A stretch of DNA of 64,000 nucleotides from Saprospiraceae bacterium (GCA_016720635.1 JADKKF010000004.1:62001-126000); one strand, 5' to 3'; counted from the first letter of the stretch, positions 27,351-37,700 are shown. Notes: a model not told the origin generated them from the sequence alone. Program-made: numbers and translations.

Positions 27351-28607
27351 ATGATGATGTACAAAAAAATAGAATACCAAAAATTTACTCTTGACAACGG
27401 TCTCACTTGTATTTTGCACCAAGATTTGACCACGCCATTGGTAGGCATATCGATGGTCTATAAGGTAGGTTCCAGAAATGAATCACCCCAGATGACTGGT
27501 TTGGCGCATCTTTTCGAGCATCTGATGTTCAGCGGAACCAAATATATCAAGGATTTTGACATACCGCTGCAGCGAGCAGGAGGCGATGGCAACGCCTATA
27601 CCAATCAGGACATTACCAATTTCTATTGTTCATTGCCAGCAGAGAATCTCGAGGTGGCCTTTTGGCTAGAAAGTGCGCGCATGGAAGAGCTAAAGATCTC
27701 TAAGAGAAAACTAAACACCCAAAAAAAGGTGGTCATAGAAGAATTCAAAGAGACATGTCTGGACGAACCCTATGGCGACGTATGGCACCATATATCCAAG
27801 GCGTGTTATCAAGAATATCCCTATCAGTGGCCCGTGATAGGCTTAGAGCTGGACCATGTCGCAAGAGTGGAGATGGAGGATGCCATGAGCTTTTATCAGG
27901 AGCATTATACGCCTAAAAATGCAATATTGGCCCTTAGTGGAAAATTTGATTTAGATCATGTAAAAAGTCTAATCGAAAAATGGTTCGCTAAAATTCCCTC
28001 GACAGGACATAACCACCTACTAAAAAAATCCGAACGAACGCACAAAGGGTATAAAAAGCTGGAAATCACTGGTAACGGCAGCAATGACACGCTGTACCTA
28101 TGTTTTCTGATGTGTGAGCGAAATGACCCTCGATATTATGCAGTAGATCTGCTATCTGACTTATTGGGATCGGGCAAATCATCGCTCTTGTATGCAAAGC
28201 TGGTCAAAGAGACGGCAAAATTTCTAGCGGTGGATGCTTATGTGACGAGTACCGACGGACCTGGCCTGTTGATTATAGAAGTAAAGCCCCACAAAGAGGT
28301 AAGTCTTACAGATGCAGAAGCCTTAATCTGGGCACTTTTGGATGGAATAAAGAAAGAAGAAATCCCTGAAGAAACGGTCGAAAAGTTAAAGAATAAAACG
28401 CTAAGCTCTATGATATTTTCTGAGCTCAGTCCTAGCAATATGGCGATAAATTTGGCGTGTTTTGAGGCATTGGGGGATGTCGAAGAAATCAATAGAGAAG
28501 TAGATTCCTACCTGGCGTGCCGCAGTGAAAATCTGCAAGAAGCAGCTAAGTATTTTCTAGACAAGGACAATTGCGTCTCTATTCATTACAAAGGGACCAA
28601 TACCTAG
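27351..28607 (+). CDS. M16 family zinc metallopeptidase
   Basis: About 418 residues of the pitrilysin/insulinase-like family. The inverted zinc motif is HLFEH in MTGLAHLFEHLMFSGTKY (HxxEH near residue 57). The downstream Glu ligand is probably in the segment KKVVIEEFKETCLDEP. GGDGNAYTNQDITNFYCSLP is the usual substrate-strand region, and LLGSGKSSLLYAKLVKE lies in the second domain. There is no signal peptide, so it is probably cytoplasmic. Three consecutive ATGs at 27351, 27354 and 27357 make the exact start ambiguous. The stop codon TAG forms part of MHE copy 6, which begins immediately. Confidence 0.9.
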   Translation: MMMYKKIEYQKFTLDNGLTCILHQDLTTPLVGISMVYKVGSRNESPQMTGLAHLFEHLMFSGTKYIKDFDIPLQRAGGDGNAYTNQDITNFYCSLPAENLEVAFWLESARMEELKISKRKLNTQKKVVIEEFKETCLDEPYGDVWHHISKACYQEYPYQWPVIGLELDHVARVEMEDAMSFYQEHYTPKNAILALSGKFDLDHVKSLIEKWFAKIPSTGHNHLLKKSERTHKGYKKLEITGNGSNDTLYLCFLMCERNDPRYYAVDLLSDLLGSGKSSLLYAKLVKETAKFLAVDAYVTSTDGPGLLIIEVKPHKEVSLTDAEALIWALLDGIKKEEIPEETVEKLKNKTLSSMIFSELSPSNMAINLACFEALGDVEEINREVDSYLACRSENLQEAAKYFLDKDNCVSIHYKGTNT

Positions 28608-28745
28608 CGCACTAGCTGGCTGGAGGGCGATGCAATCGGTCTCGCAGGACCAAACATTTGGGATGGCGAGACGGAACCCCGTAAGACAGCGACCGCCTAT
28701 TGCTAGGATAAAAATCGAGAAAAGGCGGGAGTGCCCAAAATAAAT
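28607..28745 (+). repeat. MHE structured repeat, copy 6
   Basis: Closing helix GCACT (28609-28613) with AGTGC (28730-28734), a two-sided change from the common form. The inner helix is GCTG/CAGC, also two-sided. Only one long internal hairpin is present (GTCTCGC/GCGAGAC), and GGAACC follows directly without the GC insert. The 3' hairpin is CGCCT/AAGGCG with a long loop. The tail is CCCAAAATAA. Its 5' arm starts two bases after the M16 peptidase stop. Confidence 0.83.
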
Positions 28746-28779
28746 TGACCAAAAAATAAAAGAAATCGCAGCAACATTT

Positions 28780-28804
28780 TACCTTTGCATACTCTATACA
28801 TTTG
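28780..28804 (+). promoter_or_regulatory. Two candidate -7 boxes for the coiled-coil gene
   Basis: TACCTTTG (28780-28787) and TACATTTG (28797-28804) both fit TAnnTTTG. Either would give a leader of about 50-75 nt before the ATG at 28861. Which one is used cannot be told. Confidence 0.45.
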
Positions 28805-28860
28805 TACGAATACATTATAATTTACATAGTAATAATTGAATACCATAAAACTAAAGTAAG

Positions 28861-30180
28861 ATGAAGGATAAACTAGTCGTTTGGGGTACCAACAAAGATG
28901 AAAAAAAGGTTCTACTTGGGATTGAATTGAAAGAAGCTGACAACAAATTCACAATTTATGAATTTGACGCTGAGGCGTGTACAGAAGAATTTGTTTCAAA
29001 AATCACCAAGGATTGGGTTGAAGGCAAAGACGTAGAATTGCCTGAACATAAAACGATCATCAGGGAACTAAGCTCGGAACAAATCCTGCCTGAGGGATAC
29101 ACTTGTCAACAACCTGATGTGTTAAAACGAGCTAATACGGAGTGGCATTTCATCGTACTTTCGAACAAGCTGTTCAGAACTTATCGCTCTGAAATCGAGA
29201 TGATACACGACAAAATATCCGTCGCTGAAAAATATGGCAACAATCTTTGGGATGAGCTCAAGGGATTTTGGGATAAGGTCCAACATCAAATCAACGAGAA
29301 GAATTTACTTCGCGATCATATAAGCGCCCTAAAGGGTGAGACGAATCAGCTTTTTGACAATTTGAAGGAATTGAGAAAAAAAGCGGACGAAGAATTCAAT
29401 AATTCGTCGAAAGAAGTTTTCAACCAGTTCAATACTACACTGGATGGCATCGCCGAGAAAATAGAGAAAGGCATGAGTTTGCAACCTCTTTTTGACCAGT
29501 TGAGAAAGGTGCAAGGAGAGATCAAAGTGGCGACTTTGGGAAGGAAGGATCGCAACGATATTTGGGATAAATTGGACGCAACATTCAAGGCCATCAAAGA
29601 AAAAAGATTCGGCAAGGACGCTGGAAATGGCCAAGGCCAAAATGAGGAATTGGGAAGAAATGAGAAGAGACTAGAGGGGCTCCTTGAAGCCATCGACAAG
29701 ATGGAAAAATCCATCCATAGAGATAGACAGGACTTAGAATATTTGGTCAATAAAGGTCAAAATGCAGATGGTCAACTAGAGGCTTTGTTGCGTCAAGCTA
29801 AGATCAATATGGTTCAAGAACGAGTGGACTCCAAGCAACTAAAATTGGATGATATGCTCAAGACCAAGGAACAAGTACTCCGCAAGATAGATGGCTTGAA
29901 GGCTCGAGAAGAAAAGCGCAAAGAGCAGGCTAAAGTTGATGAAGTAAAAAAAGAAATCGAAGCAAAGATAGCTGACGACATAAAAGTAGCAGCTGATTCT
30001 AGACATGATCTCGATGCTAAATTGGAGAAAGCTGCTTCAGAAATCAAGGCTACTAAAAAGCCGAAAGTTGCGGCAACGGCACCCGTAGTAGTCCCTGTAG
30101 CTTCAAGTGTAACGGAGGAGACAACAGCATCTCCAGATGCGGAAAGCACAGAAAAAGTAGCTGTTTCTGAAGAAGAATAA
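28861..30180 (+). CDS. Coiled-coil protein of unknown function
   Basis: 439 residues, no signal peptide or membrane span. A beta-rich N-terminal domain (residues ~1-85: KLVVWGTNKDEKKVLLGIELKE) is followed by ~300 residues of charged coiled coil, with heptads around NEKRLEGLLEAIDKMEKSIHRDRQDLEYL and KLDDMLKTKEQVLRKIDGLKAREEKRKEQ. The C-terminal tail is low complexity (Ala/Val/Thr/Glu). I do not recognise the family beyond a general likeness to Bacteroidota-restricted coiled-coil proteins. The single-gene layout with its own promoter boxes and a downstream terminator suggests independent expression. Confidence 0.8.
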   Translation: MKDKLVVWGTNKDEKKVLLGIELKEADNKFTIYEFDAEACTEEFVSKITKDWVEGKDVELPEHKTIIRELSSEQILPEGYTCQQPDVLKRANTEWHFIVLSNKLFRTYRSEIEMIHDKISVAEKYGNNLWDELKGFWDKVQHQINEKNLLRDHISALKGETNQLFDNLKELRKKADEEFNNSSKEVFNQFNTTLDGIAEKIEKGMSLQPLFDQLRKVQGEIKVATLGRKDRNDIWDKLDATFKAIKEKRFGKDAGNGQGQNEELGRNEKRLEGLLEAIDKMEKSIHRDRQDLEYLVNKGQNADGQLEALLRQAKINMVQERVDSKQLKLDDMLKTKEQVLRKIDGLKAREEKRKEQAKVDEVKKEIEAKIADDIKVAADSRHDLDAKLEKAASEIKATKKPKVAATAPVVVPVASSVTEETTASPDAESTEKVAVSEEE

Positions 30181-30204
30181 AAAATAGAAGAATTATCTTT
30201 AGTG

Positions 30205-30251
30205 AAAATCCAAGCTTCAAGGTATTTATTAGCCTTTGTCGCTTGGATTTT
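30205..30251. terminator. Bidirectional terminator between convergent genes
   Basis: Stem AAAATCCAAGC (30205-30215) with GCTTGGATTTT (30241-30251) and a 25-nt loop. The T-rich arm serves the plus-strand coiled-coil gene and the A-rich arm serves the minus strand. The right arm lies inside the last codons of the YdeI-like gene. Confidence 0.6.
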
Positions 30252-30903
30252 TGCGTTTTAGGCGCAGCATTTCCATCATCTTTTCCAGTCTGCGGGTATT
30301 GGTTTCTTCGGTTTTGGCAGAAAGAATCCACACCAAATATTCCTTTCTGTGGGTATAGGCAAGGCTTTGATAATAAGCAAAAGACGGCGGATCTTGGGAC
30401 AAAACTTCTTCGAAAAACGGAGGCAGGTTGATGATTTTTTTATTCATGTCGATCCATGGTTCGTATAGATTGATGCACTCTCTGGTTTCGACGTATTGAG
30501 GCTTAGTTGAAGGGATGTTTTTAATGGCGAATGCGCTCCAAGTATCGTCGAAGGACACCAAAGTAATCCATGTGATGGCATAGGTAAATAGCATATCCCA
30601 GCCTTTATCGCGAGTGAAATCTGTTTGTATCTTGGAGGTTTTCTTTGGGTAATATATCCACAAGATTCCTGCGGACGGAAGATTGGCCATGATGGACGAA
30701 AGACCCAACTCAAATTCAGCCTTATTTTGGACAAACCAATGGATTTGGTTAAAGCCTTGGACAGCTTCCCTGGTGTGCATGGCAACGCCGTCCGTGAGGC
30801 TCAATTTGGTATCAAAATCCTCAGGTCCGTTGACAACCAAGATCTTCTCATTGGGAACCAACTTAAATTTTTTGTGCAGAGCATTTATCACCGATTGATC
30901 CAC
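30229..30903 (-). CDS. YdeI/OmpD-associated family protein
   Basis: 224 residues. The N-terminal part (LHKKFKLVPNEKILVVNGPEDFD...LPSAGILWIYYPKKTSK) resembles a DUF3052-like fold. The C-terminal part (PPFFEEVLSQDPPSFAYYQSLAYTHRKEYLVWILSAKTEETNTRRLEKMMEMLR) is a clear YdeI/OmpD-associated domain, whose SLAYTHRKEYLVWI-type helix pair is its hallmark. The biochemical role is unknown; in enterobacteria YdeI has been linked to antimicrobial peptide tolerance. Its start overlaps the end of the adenosyltransferase gene by 16 bp, so the two are translationally coupled. Confidence 0.75.
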   Translation of the reverse strand: MDQSVINALHKKFKLVPNEKILVVNGPEDFDTKLSLTDGVAMHTREAVQGFNQIHWFVQNKAEFELGLSSIMANLPSAGILWIYYPKKTSKIQTDFTRDKGWDMLFTYAITWITLVSFDDTWSAFAIKNIPSTKPQYVETRECINLYEPWIDMNKKIINLPPFFEEVLSQDPPSFAYYQSLAYTHRKEYLVWILSAKTEETNTRRLEKMMEMLRLKRKNPSDKG

Positions 30904-31439
30904 TTGATATCTTCTTTTTGATTATAAAAATTTATATAACGCGCTAAGACGAACAAATAATCTGAGAGTCGATTCAAAAATACAATGGAAAAATCAGGTA
31001 CAGACTCTTGGGAAGCCAAGAGTGTCAGCATCCGCTCTGCCCTTCTACATACACATCTCGCGACGTGACATTGAGCAGCAGCAGGAGTACCTCCTGGGAG
31101 GATAAAATTTTTCAATGGGGGTAAGATGGCATCCCAGTGGTCTATTTGTTGCTCTAGGTCTCTGGTGGCGTTTTCAGGCCATGTCGGCAATGGGAGACTT
31201 GTCTCTACTGGATCTGTGGCGATATGAGATCCTAAGATAAAAAGTTGGTGCTGGATCGACAACACCGATTGTTTGATTTCTTCCTCAAGTTCGCCAGCGG
31301 TCAAGGTACCCAAGAAAGCATTCAATTCATCGATGGTACCATAGGTTTCAACGCGTATATGGTATTTGGGTATTTTGAGTCCACCGTAAAGTGAAGTATA
31401 GCCTTTATCTCCTGTCTTAGTATAAATCTTAAAGGCCAT
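30888..31439 (-). CDS. Corrinoid (cob(I)alamin) adenosyltransferase, PduO type
   Basis: 183 residues. Transfers the adenosyl group of ATP to cob(I)alamin to make coenzyme B12. Motifs: KIYTKTGDKGYTSLYGG at the N-terminus (ATP-binding TxxGDxGxT), VETYGTIDELNAFLG, and PGGTPAAAQCHVARCVCRRAER, where the Arg and Glu side chains contact ATP. This is the PduO/MMAB fold rather than CobA. It lies between the ABC ATPase (1 bp gap) and the YdeI-like gene (overlap), making a three-gene operon. Confidence 0.93.
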   Translation of the reverse strand: MAFKIYTKTGDKGYTSLYGGLKIPKYHIRVETYGTIDELNAFLGTLTAGELEEEIKQSVLSIQHQLFILGSHIATDPVETSLPLPTWPENATRDLEQQIDHWDAILPPLKNFILPGGTPAAAQCHVARCVCRRAERMLTLLASQESVPDFSIVFLNRLSDYLFVLARYINFYNQKEDIKWINR

Positions 31440-31440
31440 A

Positions 31441-32184
31441 TTAAACGGTTTTTATCGTGTATCTGTGGTTGGGATCAGCTGCGGAGATGATGTTTTCATT
31501 TAATACATCGGCGTATATTTCGCCATCCTTCATTTTTACAATTCGGTGGGCGTGTTCGGCGATATCTGGCTCGTGGGTGACTAGGATTACGGTGTTTCCA
31601 TTTCTATGAATTTCTTCAAAAATGGCCATAATTTCGATGGAAGTTTTGGTATCCAAATTGCCCGTGGGCTCATCAGCAAGTATAATGGCTGGATTGTTGA
31701 CCAAGGCGCGAGCTATGGCTACCCTTTGCCTTTGACCCCCAGAGAGTTCGTTTGGCTTATGGTCCATACGATTGTCCAACCCTACCATGGTAAGCACTTC
31801 TTCTGCTCGGCGATTTCTATCTTCTCTATTCATACCTGCATAGATCAAAGGCAATGCAACATTGTCCAAAGCGGACAATCGAGGGAGTAAGTGAAATGTC
31901 TGAAACACAAAGCCAATTTCCTTGTTTCGAACGATGGCAAGGTCCTCATCCTCCATGCCTGAAACGTTGATCCCATTGAGAAAATAAGTACCACTGGTGG
32001 GAGAATCCAAGCAACCCAACATATTCATCAATGTTGATTTTCCACTACCAGAAGGGCCCATGAGCGCCACGTATTCGTTTTTCCGAATGATGAGATTTAA
32101 GTTTTTTAAGGCTTCAACGGTCTGTTGGCCCATGATATAAGTCTTTGCGATGTCTTCCAACTGGATGATTATCTTAGATTCCAT
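31441..32184 (-). CDS. ABC transporter ATP-binding protein, LolD/MacB type
   Basis: 247 residues of a stand-alone nucleotide-binding subunit. Walker A is [12 protein letters not shown], the signature [15 protein letters not shown], Walker [12 protein letters not shown], and the H-loop His is in [11 protein letters not shown]. The sequence [19 protein letters not shown] is typical of the MacB/LolD branch that exports lipoproteins, peptides or macrolides through a FtsX-like permease. No permease gene is adjacent, so the partner lies elsewhere. It is the first gene of the operon with the adenosyltransferase. Confidence 0.92.
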   Translation of the reverse strand: MESKIIIQLEDIAKTYIMGQQTVEALKNLNLIIRKNEYVALMGPSGSGKSTLMNMLGCLDSPTSGTYFLNGINVSGMEDEDLAIVRNKEIGFVFQTFHLLPRLSALDNVALPLIYAGMNREDRNRRAEEVLTMVGLDNRMDHKPNELSGGQRQRVAIARALVNNPAIILADEPTGNLDTKTSIEIMAIFEEIHRNGNTVILVTHEPDIAEHAHRIVKMKDGEIYADVLNENIISAADPNHRYTIKTV

Positions 32185-32247
32185 CTTAGATATGATTTTT
32201 AATAATATAATTTCTAATAATATATTGCTAAATACCGCTTAAATTTA

Positions 32248-32255
32248 TACTTTTG
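32248..32255 (+). promoter_or_regulatory. -7 box upstream of the deoxynucleoside kinase gene
   Basis: TACTTTTG fits TAnnTTTG and would start a transcript near 32262 with an ~120-nt leader to the ATG at 32384. The rest of the leader shows no obvious structure. Confidence 0.4.
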
Positions 32256-32383
32256 TACGACCTAGCAATCGGAATAAAATTAGTCCAAATTTAGGTCTTT
32301 TTTTAAGGGCAAAGGAATAAAATTAGATAAGAGGCTGCAATTATTCGTTTAAAATCACGCGACGAACCAGTTAAAACTAAAAT

Positions 32384-33019
32384 ATGCCTAAAAAAGAACT
32401 CAAACACATAGCCGTAGCCGGGAATATCGGTGCTGGAAAAACAAGTCTTTCTGGCATGTTGGCCAAACACTACAATTGGGAAGTTCACTACGAAGATGCA
32501 GACAACAATCCTTATTTGGAGGACTTCTATCACGATATGCAGCGATGGTCTTTTAATCTCCAGATTTATTTTCTCAATAGCCGATTTCAACAAGTCCTTC
32601 AAATCAGAAATGGCGATAAGGTTATCATCCAAGACCGCACGATTTATGAGGATGCCAAGATATTTGCACCCAATCTGTACGAAATGAGTCTGATGGAAAA
32701 GCGTGATTTCACGAATTACCAGCGATTGTTTGAGAATATGACGCAGCATATCGACGCACCCGATCTTTTGATTTATCTTAGAGCAAATGTTTCGACCTTG
32801 GTGGATCATATCAACAAGCGGGGAAGGGATTATGAAGGCAATATGAGTCTTGAATACTTGAAAAAGCTCAATGAACGATACGAAAATTGGATCGAGGGGT
32901 ATTCTCATGGCAAATTGCTCATCATCAACGTAGATGACATAGATTTCATCAAAAATCACGAGGACTTTGCCTCTATCATTGATCTCATAGACGCCCAACT
33001 CTTTGGGTTATTCGAATAA
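32384..33019 (+). CDS. Deoxynucleoside kinase
   Basis: 211 residues of the dNK/dGK family that phosphorylates deoxynucleosides for salvage. The P-loop is AVAGNIGAGKTSLSGMLAKHYNW. Then comes ALIYF-type substrate region FNLQIYFLNSRFQQV, the DRS-like motif IIQDRTIYEDAKIFA, and the lid KRGRDYEGNMSLEYLKKLNERYENW. These match the deoxyguanosine/deoxyadenosine kinase subunits of Bacteroidota and Firmicutes. The preferred base cannot be told. yggS follows after 9 bp. Confidence 0.92.
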   Translation: MPKKELKHIAVAGNIGAGKTSLSGMLAKHYNWEVHYEDADNNPYLEDFYHDMQRWSFNLQIYFLNSRFQQVLQIRNGDKVIIQDRTIYEDAKIFAPNLYEMSLMEKRDFTNYQRLFENMTQHIDAPDLLIYLRANVSTLVDHINKRGRDYEGNMSLEYLKKLNERYENWIEGYSHGKLLIINVDDIDFIKNHEDFASIIDLIDAQLFGLFE

Positions 33020-33028
33020 GCAAGGAAT

Positions 33029-33667
33029 ATGTATTTAACCGTATTGCAGGAATGCAACCGAAGTCAAGCGACATTAGTCGCTGTATCCAAATATCGCACC
33101 ATGGAAGAGATAATGAACTTGTACCAACAGGGGCAGAGGATATTTGGTGAAAATAGAGTCCAAGACCTTATACTCAAGAAAAAGGCTTTTCCCAAGGATA
33201 TTGAATGGCACTTGATTGGAAGCCTTCAAAAAAACAAGGTAAAAATGATCGTTGGAGAAGTGGCGTTGATGCATGGCATCGATAACATAGAATTGCTCCA
33301 AAAAGTCGATGAGGCATGCCAACAAAAGGGTTGTATCCAAAATGTATTGTTGCAGGTGAATATATCCGAAGAACCACAGAAGCATGGATTTTCGCTGGAG
33401 AATTTTCTTGAAAATTGGGAAAAGATAAAGCCGTTGGATCTTCGTCATGTGCGCATAAAAGGACTGATGGGAATGGCAATTCTGACTGAGGATGAATCGC
33501 TTATCAAGTGCCAATTTGTTGCTTTAAAGAGTCTGTATGATGGCATCAATACGAAGGATGGACATTGTTTCGAAATATTGTCTATGGGAATGAGTGCAGA
33601 CTACCCGATAGCACTGGCCTGTGGAGCTACGCATGTCCGAATAGGCAGCAAACTTTTTGAAGAATAA
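33029..33667 (+). CDS. YggS family pyridoxal phosphate homeostasis protein
   Basis: 212 residues of the COG0325/PLPBP family, a one-domain TIM-barrel that binds PLP and keeps vitamin B6 and amino-acid pools balanced. The PLP Lys is in LVAVSKYRT. GENRVQDL, EWHLIGSLQKNKVK and the PLP-phosphate region LSMGMSADYPIALACGATHVRIGSKLF are all present. There is a 9-bp gap to the upstream kinase gene, so they form an operon. It ends 3 bp from the convergent gene at 33671. Confidence 0.92.
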   Translation: MYLTVLQECNRSQATLVAVSKYRTMEEIMNLYQQGQRIFGENRVQDLILKKKAFPKDIEWHLIGSLQKNKVKMIVGEVALMHGIDNIELLQKVDEACQQKGCIQNVLLQVNISEEPQKHGFSLENFLENWEKIKPLDLRHVRIKGLMGMAILTEDESLIKCQFVALKSLYDGINTKDGHCFEILSMGMSADYPIALACGATHVRIGSKLFEE

Positions 33668-33670
33668 TGC

Positions 33671-34344
33671 TTAGAAATCAAAGCAAAACCGCCCGATCAA
33701 TGCGCCAGCAGGAAGCACTAAATATCCAGGTTTGGTAAGAAAATTCTTATTGTAAGGTTCGAGTGCTTGAGCGTCCAAATTATCATGTCTCTTGTATACC
33801 AAGGCTGCACCCAATTGCCATTCTAATTCGATGCTTCCGTATTTGAATATTGAAAATTTCCGACCTTGCCCATAAGTGATACCAATCGACTGTGTCACAA
33901 CCGTATAATCAAATATTTTATTAACCCCTGTCGAAATAAGAAAGCTGCTCTCGTCATCAAATTGACTGCGCTTGTAATAAACTTGGTAAGAGGAGTAATT
34001 ATACCATTTGGTCATTTTTTTAGAAAAATGTCTAATGCCTACTTTGGCTTTGAAAGACTCTCGATTTTGATTCAATTTCTTAAAAATACCAGGAATGAAT
34101 GCCGCATTATATCCAAATTCATAGATTGCCTTCCAGTATTTTGTAAAACTATGCTCAATACCCACTTGGTACATCGGTGTGTAAATACCTAGTAAAGCAG
34201 TAGGAGTAAGTTTTATAGAAAAAGAATATGGTTTTAGCCTAATTTTTGTTTCTCTACTTTTTGAGAACTAGCTTGACTAAAACCTTCAAAAGGGTTGACG
34301 ACCAATAGTAAAAACCCTAATGAGAAAACAATAATTGACTTCAA
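33671..34344 (-). pseudogene. Outer-membrane barrel-like protein, frameshifted after its signal peptide
   Basis: The main open frame 33671-34174 (167 codons) is beta-rich (MYQVGIEHSFTKYWKAIYEFGYNAAF, VVTQSIGITYGQGRKFSI, SIELEWQLGAALVYKRHD) and ends LIGRFCFDF, a typical outer-membrane terminus. Its frame is open upstream as KIRLKPYSFSIKLTPTALLGIYTP. A separate 36-codon frame (34234-34344, TTG or GTG start) encodes a signal peptide: SIIVFSLGFLLLVVNPFEGFSQ. Adding one A to the A5 run at about 34242-34246 fuses both into one secreted protein. As read, the barrel has no export signal. Could also be an assembly error. Confidence 0.65.
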
Positions 34345-34350
34345 AATCAC

Positions 34351-34637
34351 TAAAATAAATAATTCAAATTTAAGTAAAAATTCATTTGGTTTTACTTAAT
34401 CCTGAGGTGAGGCGCAAATATAGATGGTATTCACGAAAAATGAGCAATTAAACATCAACTTTTCAATAATTAATGTTCGATGTGAATTTTATTTGTAACA
34501 CAATATATCGCATTATATTTTGAAATTACATTTAAATACTATATTTTATTTTATAATTCAGGAATAAAATCCCGATACAATGGAAGAAACTAGCAAGAAT
34601 TTATTTCCTATTATCTTTGGTTTCTATGAAAAATCCC
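34351..34637. other. AT-rich intergenic stretch
   Basis: No gene, RNA or convincing promoter is visible here. The sequence is strongly AT-rich and leads into MHE copy 7. Confidence 0.5.
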
Positions 34638-34768
34638 AGCGCGTCAACGATCGGAATGGTCACACCTCGTATCGAGGTGTGAGTCTCGAAGAGACGGAGC
34701 TCGCGAACCCATGAAGAGCGTGGCCCTAACTCGTCTTCTTGACGTGTGAGGGAGATGCCCAAAATAAA
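34638..34768 (+). repeat. MHE structured repeat, copy 7
   Basis: Closing helix GCGTC (34641-34645) with GATGC (34754-34758), a G-U wobble version of the common helix. P2 is ATGG/CCAT. The first hairpin is a perfect ACACCTC/GAGGTGT and the second GTCTC gaa GAGAC. The insert is shortened to GCtcGC. The tail is CCCAAAATAAAT. It lies antisense just past the smc stop codon. Confidence 0.87.
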
Positions 34769-34792
34769 TCGCTTTTAAAACGTATTTTTAGG

Positions 34793-37700
34793 TTAAATCT
34801 TGGACAGGCCTTGGTGTTCGAAATGCCTGAAGTCCACAGCACTCACCGAGCTCACACCGGGCTCATCCATATAGACCCCGTAGATGATATCGACGGCTGC
34901 CATCGTGGATTTGTTGTGAGTCACGACGATGAACTGGCTGTCCTTGGAAAACTCCTTGATGATGCGGTTGAACTTCTCGATATTGGCGTCGTCAAGCGGT
35001 GCGTCCACTTCGTCGAAAATGCAGAATGGCGCTGGCTTGAGCAAATAAAGCGAAAAAAGCAATGCCGTGGCGGTAAGGGTCTTCTCTCCACCGCTCAATT
35101 GGTTCAAAGATTGGGGGCGTTTGCCCTTGGGCTTGGCGATGATCTGGATGCCCGTCTCAAGCGGAGAACTTGGATCTTCGAGGATCAAATCACAGGTATC
35201 GTCGTTGGTAAAAAGGCTTCGGAAAACCTTAATAAAATTGTCTCGGATCTTCTCAAAGGCGTCCATAAACTGCTCTGTGGCGGTCTTTTCAATCTCTTTG
35301 ATGGTCGAACTGAGGTTGTCCTTGGCTGTAAGGATATCGTTTTTCTGTTCGTTGATGGTGTCGTAACGCGTTTTCATCTCCTCGTAGGTATCAACGGCCA
35401 TGGGATTTACCTCTCCGAAATTCTCGATGCGATTGCGCTGTTTAAAGACTTCTAAGGTCAATCTGTCCAACTCCGTAGCGTCAAAATCGACTGGATTATT
35501 GATCAGATCATTGATGGAAATATTAAACTCTACTTGAACTCGATCGGCGATGGACTGGATGGCGTGCTTGGTTTCGTTGAAGCTGTCTTTGAGTTTTTGA
35601 AGTTCTCCTTGCTGGGTGCTTTGGCTTTTGAATAGCAGGTGGAGGTTATTTTCTAGGTTGATGATTTCTTCCTTTTTTTGAAAATATTGCGACTCTACTT
35701 GGGTCAGTCCTTGTTCTATATTTTTTTTGGTTTCATAATGTTGTGCAATGACGGTCTCAAAATTGGATATTTCGGCAGTCAATCGCACTATATCTTTGGT
35801 ATTGTTGGCGATTCGGAGCGAGACTTCTTGCTCGGTTTTGGAGATTTCTTGTATTTGTCTTTCAGCGAACTCCTTTTCTTTTTGGAGCGCGGAGACTCTA
35901 TTTTGCTGCTGGATGAAAGCAATTTTCTTTTGGTTGAAAAGATTGGATTTTTGGCTTATTTCTTCTTGTTGATCGCGGGTGATGGCCTCTTGTTCGACGG
36001 CTTCTTTCTTGCGCAACCCAAGAGACTCTACCGTGATGGCGAGCTCTGATTGCATGGACTGGATGGCTTGGGTATTGGTAGCGATGGCTTCGATGATTTC
36101 CGCTTCTCGCTTTTGATTATTTTCAGAGAATTGAAGGATGGAATGTTGTTTTGCCTCCATTCCTGCGAGTTCGTGCTGAGAGCGATTCAGTGCTTGGGTG
36201 ATTCGAGCTAGCTCAGCGGTTTGAGATTTTGACTCTAGGGATTTAAGGGCTTCATTCTCTTTTCGCAACAATACGATACGCTGCTCTCGCTCTTTTTGGT
36301 GTCCTTTGATGGACTGGTCGAGGATTTCTAGATTCTTTTTGCGACCCAATTTTTTTCCTTCGAAAAGGCCCACAGAGCCTCCATGGCTGCTGTATCTCCG
36401 CTGTATGATGCCTTGGTGCAAATGAATGACTTGAATATCGTCTAATTGAGTTTCAACATTGTTGGATTTGGATTCATTGATATAGACATCGTGTAGTAAG
36501 AATTGGGCTACTTTGTGATACGCAGGATCTATCTGCACGATCTCCAATGCAGGTGTCAAATGAGGGAGGATTTTCGGGGTAAAGTGAAAATCTTCTAGGG
36601 CCTCCATGACAAAGAAATTGGCTCGGCCCTTTTGGGCTTCGGTGAGCAATTTTATCGCTGACTGAGCATCCTGCCAAGTTTCGACCACATAATAATTCAG
36701 GTATGATTCTAGATAGGCCTCGATGATGATCTTGTAGGGTTCGCTGGCATAGATGAGATCGCTCAATAGTGGAGCCTGGGTCTTCCACGTTGTATTTTTG
36801 CTCAGGTAGCGGATGGACTCAGGAAATCCCTCGAGATTCTCCACCATGCTTTTGGTAAGGTTGTATTCATTTTGCAGGGCATCCATCTTGCGTTGGATGT
36901 CTTGGATTTGTTCGTTAAGTTGTTTTATGACGGACTGAGACTTTTGGATATCGTCCTGTCTTTCAAGCTCTGTGGCTTGGATTTTTTCAGACTCCAAGGT
37001 CAGATTTTCCACAGTAGCCTTTAGCTGTGTATGTTGAATTTTTATGGCTGCTATTTCTTCTTTCATTGTGTCAAACTCCGATTTTGTACGTGAAAGTTCT
37101 TCATTCAGCAGGAGATTCTGATGCTGTGCAACTGCGATTTGCTTTTCAAATTCATTTTTCTTAGCTTCAAATATGCTCACTTGATCCAGCAAAGATTTGT
37201 ATTTGGCCTTTACTTCGAGATTTTGTTCAGAACTGGACTTCATGGTGGCTTCCACTTCGGCCAATTCAATGCTGAGTGTGTTTTCTAGTGCTTGTGCATC
37301 TGGAAGTTCCTGAAGCCAATTCTCCAACCCTTTTTGAAGTTGGGCGATTCGCTGTTTGGATTTTTCGACCTCTTGATGCCAATTGGATTCAGAAGATTGG
37401 AGGTAAGACCTGCGCTGTTCTGCAATTTTTTTGTCGTTTTCTTGAGTGCGAAGATCCTGCAAAAAGGTGCCGAGTTCTTTTTGCTTTTCATTCACTAATT
37501 TTTCTTCGTCTAGGTGGGCTTTTTTAATTTTTGAAATTTGGGCCTCTGCCGTATGTATGCTGGCTTCATTGGCGGTGTAAGCGACTTGTTTTTCAGCTAT
37601 TTGCCTTTCTATTTCCTTGTATTCAGTTTTGTGTTGGAAAATTTTCAAGGTAGCAAGTGCTATGCTGTCGGTCTTGTACTTGAGTTTTAAATCAAGATAT

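Noticed and set aside
34739..35455. Long plus-strand ORFs inside smc, glnN, dnaG and other minus-strand genes
   Set aside because: They are antisense shadows of well-supported genes, with no family motifs of their own.
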